64,000 bases of DNA. Origin: Brevifilum sp029548365 (GTDB lineage: Bacteria; Chloroflexota; Anaerolineae; Anaerolineales; Anaerolineaceae). The stretch covers positions 65,355 to 129,354 of the forward strand of contig DAOSSA010000004.1 in NCBI GenBank assembly GCA_035376985.1. The letters are read 5' to 3'. The position numbers and the translations under genes were made by a program. The notes beneath the pieces were generated by a model, which was not told where the DNA came from, made no database searches, and saw nothing but the letters and a program-made list of their open reading frames with translations. Positions 60,894-64,000 of this stretch are shown here, in pieces (positions within the stretch are counted from its first letter, which is position 1; each line of letters opens with the position of its first letter).

Positions 60894-62957
60894 CTATTGG
60901 GTCACCGATATTGGCCCGTAGAGCGTCGGATTGAAACCAAAATCCACATCCTCCAGCCAGTAGAAGTACTCAAAGCCCGGAACTGCGGTTGTATCGAGGA
61001 ATTCATACTCTGCGCCTGAGGTGCTGCCGGGGTTGTGGCTGAGGATCAGGCTGGGGTTGAGCTTCAGCCTGGGTAAGGCTGGCTTTGTCGCCCGGTAGAG
61101 GTTGAAGCCCAGGTTGTTCAGTTCACTAGCGGTCTCCCAGGTGAGCAAGACGCCGTTTTCAGCGCTTTTTGCGTCAAAGGAGATGATGCTTACCGAGGTG
61201 GGATCACAGGTTGCGTTGGCAGCGTTATTGGTCTTATCTGGATCTTCCGTGAGTGCCCAAACCTCGACCTCGTTCGTAATGTCATCACCGCCAGCTAAAT
61301 TCACCTCGATCTTCACTAGCCATTTTGCCTCGGGGTCGGTTGTATAGTCCTGCAAGGGAGTGTTCAGACTGCAGGTCACGGTTTGCCCTGCGACGCTGCA
61401 CGTACCCTGGTCGATCGTGCCGGAGGTGGTGATCAACTGGGAAGTGTAACTCTTGAAGGTCACACCTGAAGGGAGTGTATCCTCCATGGTGACGCCCCTT
61501 GATGCGCCGGGTCCAAGGTTACGTACGCTGACCTCGTAATAAGCGGGATTTTGTGTGGGAGACGCTGTGCAGGTTTTGCTTACGCTGAGGTCAGCCAACG
61601 GCTGCTCGATGCGTGCCCACAGACAGGCATGATTTGCCGCGTCTTCCGCGGTGATAAAGGCGGCGGAAACAGCATCTGGGTTGTAAGACTTCGTGCAATC
61701 ATCATTGCCCAAACCCTTTGACGTGAAGCCGAGAATGTTGACCGTGTAAGTTCCGTCAGAACATTGAAAGGTCGGGTTGGTGTGTGGAAATTCGATCGTC
61801 ACCTTGTCGGGGCAGGCGACGTCATTTGGTCCAATGGTATATTCGCAGGGTGTAGAATTAGGGGTCTCATCAAGGACGAAATGAGGCGTAAAGGAGAAAC
61901 TGGATGGGTTGGCAGGTGCCCCGTCGTTGCAGGTTACCGGCACGGTGATTGTCAGGTCAACCCAGTAGAATTGATTGTTGGTAGAGCTTTGTCCAGTATC
62001 GTCTGATGCATAGACCTGGTTGTTGTAGTGGGTAAACTGACCCAGCAGGAAAGGCACCATTGACGCCGGTGTGAGCGGCCCGTTCACGCCGTCAAAGCCG
62101 AAACCGCTCTGCTCGGCCCAGTCCGTAATTTCGCAGGAATAGGACTTCCAACTACTCGGGTTAAAAGCATCGCGCCCATAGCGCACCTGGTTTTCATCGT
62201 CGGTCGGACCGGTCTGGACGCTCGGGTCCCAGTCGCTGTAAACCAATGGGGTATTACCCGGGCCGGTGCCCCAGCGGTCGCAGCGGGCGCCTTCGGTGTG
62301 GGGGTTACCCGAGGTAGTGGTGTTTTTCACCAGGACGATGGTGCGGTAGTTATCCGATGAATTGAATCTCTGATCATAGTGGCCTATCTCACCTGTGGCA
62401 TTACGACTCACAAGCACATACACATCGCCATGGCCAAGCAACTTTGTATTGAGAGCCACCCTGGTGAATGTTCTTTCCCCGGAGAACAACAAGACATCGT
62501 AATCCGACAGTTGCACCGCACTGCCCGTACGATTGGCAATTTCAATGCCAACGTAATCAGTCTCAAGCCATCCCGACCTATTAACGTACACATATTCCGA
62601 AAAGAACAAATCGGGTGCGTTGGCGCAGGTGCTGGAGTGCGAGCCCACACCGGTCCAATCAACACCTGGAACCTGGTCCCACCGGGCTGCGTTGGGCCAG
62701 GGGGGGGTGATGTTCTGCATCGGGGTGCAGACGCTGCTCTTCAGCCGGTAGGTTTGGTCATTGCGAAGCGGAGCCATTTCGCCCTCCCGCGCGTAGCCAA
62801 TAATGTCCACGGGGTAGTAGTTATTGGTGGTGGTGACCCCATTCACTTTCCCCCACACGCCGTCCACGTTCACAACGGTGAAGGCCTGGGAGATGCCGGG
62901 CCCAATTAACGACAACATGAGTAAACAGCCTAAAATGATTAGAATTTTCTTTTTCAC
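60894..62957 (-). CDS. Secreted surface protein with lamin-tail and DUF11 domains
   Basis: A 687-residue exported protein. GTG 62957 follows ggagagagg and starts a signal peptide (KKKILIILGCLLMLSLIGPGISQA). The central part has a lamin-tail-like segment (DLFFSEYVYVNRSGWLETDYVGIEIANRTG, then GHGDVYVLVSRN), and Cys-containing beta-rich regions. A DUF11-type repeat follows (ADLSVSKTCTASPTQNPAYYEVSVRNLGPGASRGVTMEDTLPSGV). The FnIII-like tail has VLLTWETASELNNLGFNLYRA, clearly related to the tail of the M23/DNRLRE protein. It ends LYGPISVTQ. A strong promoter lies upstream. Function is unknown; the domain set suggests cell-surface structure or adhesion. Confidence 0.85.
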   Translation of the reverse strand: MKKKILIILGCLLMLSLIGPGISQAFTVVNVDGVWGKVNGVTTTNNYYPVDIIGYAREGEMAPLRNDQTYRLKSSVCTPMQNITPPWPNAARWDQVPGVDWTGVGSHSSTCANAPDLFFSEYVYVNRSGWLETDYVGIEIANRTGSAVQLSDYDVLLFSGERTFTRVALNTKLLGHGDVYVLVSRNATGEIGHYDQRFNSSDNYRTIVLVKNTTTSGNPHTEGARCDRWGTGPGNTPLVYSDWDPSVQTGPTDDENQVRYGRDAFNPSSWKSYSCEITDWAEQSGFGFDGVNGPLTPASMVPFLLGQFTHYNNQVYASDDTGQSSTNNQFYWVDLTITVPVTCNDGAPANPSSFSFTPHFVLDETPNSTPCEYTIGPNDVACPDKVTIEFPHTNPTFQCSDGTYTVNILGFTSKGLGNDDCTKSYNPDAVSAAFITAEDAANHACLWARIEQPLADLSVSKTCTASPTQNPAYYEVSVRNLGPGASRGVTMEDTLPSGVTFKSYTSQLITTSGTIDQGTCSVAGQTVTCSLNTPLQDYTTDPEAKWLVKIEVNLAGGDDITNEVEVWALTEDPDKTNNAANATCDPTSVSIISFDAKSAENGVLLTWETASELNNLGFNLYRATKPALPRLKLNPSLILSHNPGSTSGAEYEFLDTTAVPGFEYFYWLEDVDFGFNPTLYGPISVTQ

Positions 62958-63061
62958 AACCTCTCTCCTTTTTATAAATCGATCCTGGTGCATGATTTTG
63001 GATGCCTCCCTGAGCGCCTGAATAAGAAGGCACATTTATTGCACATGCAAATGTTGGAAGT

Positions 63062-63090
63062 AATATATCATAAATCGTGTGGTGTGTCAA
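63062..63090 (-). promoter_or_regulatory. Near-consensus promoter TTGACA-17-TATATT
   Basis: On the minus strand TTGACA (63090-63085) and TATATT (63067-63062) are separated by exactly 17 bases. The GTG start of the surface protein lies about 105 bases downstream. Readthrough could reach the pqqD-like/radical SAM genes, depending on the hairpin at 60822-60868. Confidence 0.85.
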
Positions 63091-63284
63091 GACACAAATT
63101 AATATTATTAACTTGAGTATTAAATAACGGTTAAGAGCAAATGCCGAACAAGATGGCCTTATTTTTACCAATGTAATCATCTTTATGCAGACGCAGTGTA
63201 CCTCAGCCGACCAACGCACCGGACGTTTGTGGGGAAACCCGGCCAGCTCAGCCTGACCCAGCCCTGTCGATCTGCCGATAAAAG

Positions 63285-64000
63285 TTAATGGGGGTCAAAA
63301 TATCCGCAGGGCAGCGGCTGGGGAACGCCCGGCCTGGCGCCGCAAAAAGCCAGTTTGCTGTCGCGGTTGCCTTGAAAAGCGCCCCCCGACCTCGCGATCC
63401 ACTTGAAAGACCCGCTGCCTGAAAAGCCGTTATAACCTCCAACAGCCTGCTCGCCTGCCGACTGCAGGGTGCCCGACAGGTTGAGAGTCAGCCCCTGGGC
63501 TTCAAATTCGCCGAAAATCGCCTCGCCAGAAAGGGAGACGATCAGTTTCCCGACCAGGAAGCTTCCGTCGGCTTGCTCCAGGTACCCGTTCCACTCCCCA
63601 ACCCAGCCGGTCTGCGGGGTGGGGGTCGGCGGGAGGCTGGTGGGCAGGGGGGTACTGGTGGGATTGACGCCGGGAGTGCGTGTGGTCAGGGCTGTGCTGG
63701 CGGGTAGGGCGACCGGCGCATCACCCGTGTCGGCTTCTGCGGCCGAAGGGTACACGCCGGTGAGGCTTTCTTGCGATGCTGATGGCGCTTCAAGCTGTGT
63801 GAGTGGGGGTGTTTCCTGGTTGTAGGCGTCGGCATCTTGCTGGTCGTCGGGGTCATGGCTGGCGCCAATCGCGAGTGTTGAAGCGTGGGTTGGCGGTTCA
63901 GCCGCAGCGAGGGCAGGCTTGCGCGCGGTGTGTGCCATCTCCAACCACGCTGTCGCGGCGATCATGACCAGGGTCAACAGGATGAGGGTGATGATTTGGT
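63285..64000 (-). CDS. Membrane-anchored or secreted protein, N-terminus outside window
   Basis: The frame is open to the window edge: upstream of the first start-like codon (TTG 63977) it continues as a hydrophobic stretch QIITLILLTLVMIAATAW, so the true start lies beyond 64000. After this signal or anchor come about 110 residues rich in Ala, Thr and Pro (ending TPLPTSLPPTPTPQ). A compact Gly/Trp-rich C-terminal domain of about 110 residues follows (WVGEWNGYLEQADGSFLVGKLIVSLSG, ending FCGARPGVPQPLPCGYF). That domain looks like a small beta-barrel, possibly with one disulfide. I do not recognise the family. Confidence 0.7.
   Translation of the reverse strand, partial: QIITLILLTLVMIAATAWLEMAHTARKPALAAAEPPTHASTLAIGASHDPDDQQDADAYNQETPPLTQLEAPSASQESLTGVYPSAAEADTGDAPVALPASTALTTRTPGVNPTSTPLPTSLPPTPTPQTGWVGEWNGYLEQADGSFLVGKLIVSLSGEAIFGEFEAQGLTLNLSGTLQSAGEQAVGGYNGFSGSGSFKWIARSGGAFQGNRDSKLAFCGARPGVPQPLPCGYFDPH

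Overview
The window looks like chromosomal DNA of a free-living Chloroflexota bacterium, most likely class Anaerolineae. This is an inference. It rests on the transaldolase-glucose-6-phosphate isomerase fusion, the Thr/Pro-rich membrane-anchored LysM proteins, very large secreted cadherin/Ig-repeat proteins, and secreted proteins ending in a YLPLI-like tail. No rRNA, tRNA, CRISPR array, prophage or insertion sequence was seen.

The left half (1-35.5 kb) is mostly housekeeping. It holds the end of a type 2 isopentenyl-diphosphate isomerase with a prenyl diphosphate synthase (1-1.7 kb), an ANKH/MATE-like transporter, and a heptamer-repeat spacer (3.2-3.4 kb). A small membrane protein, comF and hpf follow. 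Next is a pterin block (5.2-10.3 kb): folE, folB, a glycosyltransferase, two facing short-chain reductases that resemble dihydropteridine reductase and PTR1/FolM, and an Lgt-like/FolK fusion with tlpA. Central carbon genes follow (tkt, rpiB, tal-pgi), then ruvX, mltG, a stub of a polyphosphate-glucokinase-like gene, a ferredoxin and an EamA transporter. A minus-strand operon runs cinA, amidohydrolase-CYTH fusion, glgA, malQ. After it come yraN, miaA and an acyl-CoA ligase, then ftsH, a HAD protein, efp, a GNAT protein and a DUF4230 protein.

From 35.5 kb to the right edge every gene lies on the minus strand and concerns the cell envelope, secretion or peptide modification. A regulatory module of exopolysaccharide type comes first (NusG paralogue, low-molecular-weight tyrosine phosphatase, two paralogous LysM proteins, a Wzz/BY-kinase). 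It is followed by a nucleotidyltransferase-like protein, two giant secreted proteins sharing a nearly identical M23 peptidase-like domain, an S24/S26-type peptidase and a gingipain-like C25 peptidase.

The most interesting part is a compact unit at 58.2-60.8 kb: a PqqD-like recognition protein, a radical SAM/SPASM enzyme, a 53-residue peptide gene overlapping the end of the radical SAM gene, and an HPr-kinase-like ATPase. The peptide (59384 down to 59223) has a Lys/Tyr/Pro leader and a C-terminal segment with three cysteines. I read this as a ribosomally made, post-translationally modified peptide (RiPP) system. The S24/S26 peptidase (53.9 kb) and the nucleotidyltransferase-like gene (41.7 kb) may be accessories. 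To the right lie a secreted lamin-tail/DUF11 protein with a textbook promoter and a secreted protein cut by the window edge.
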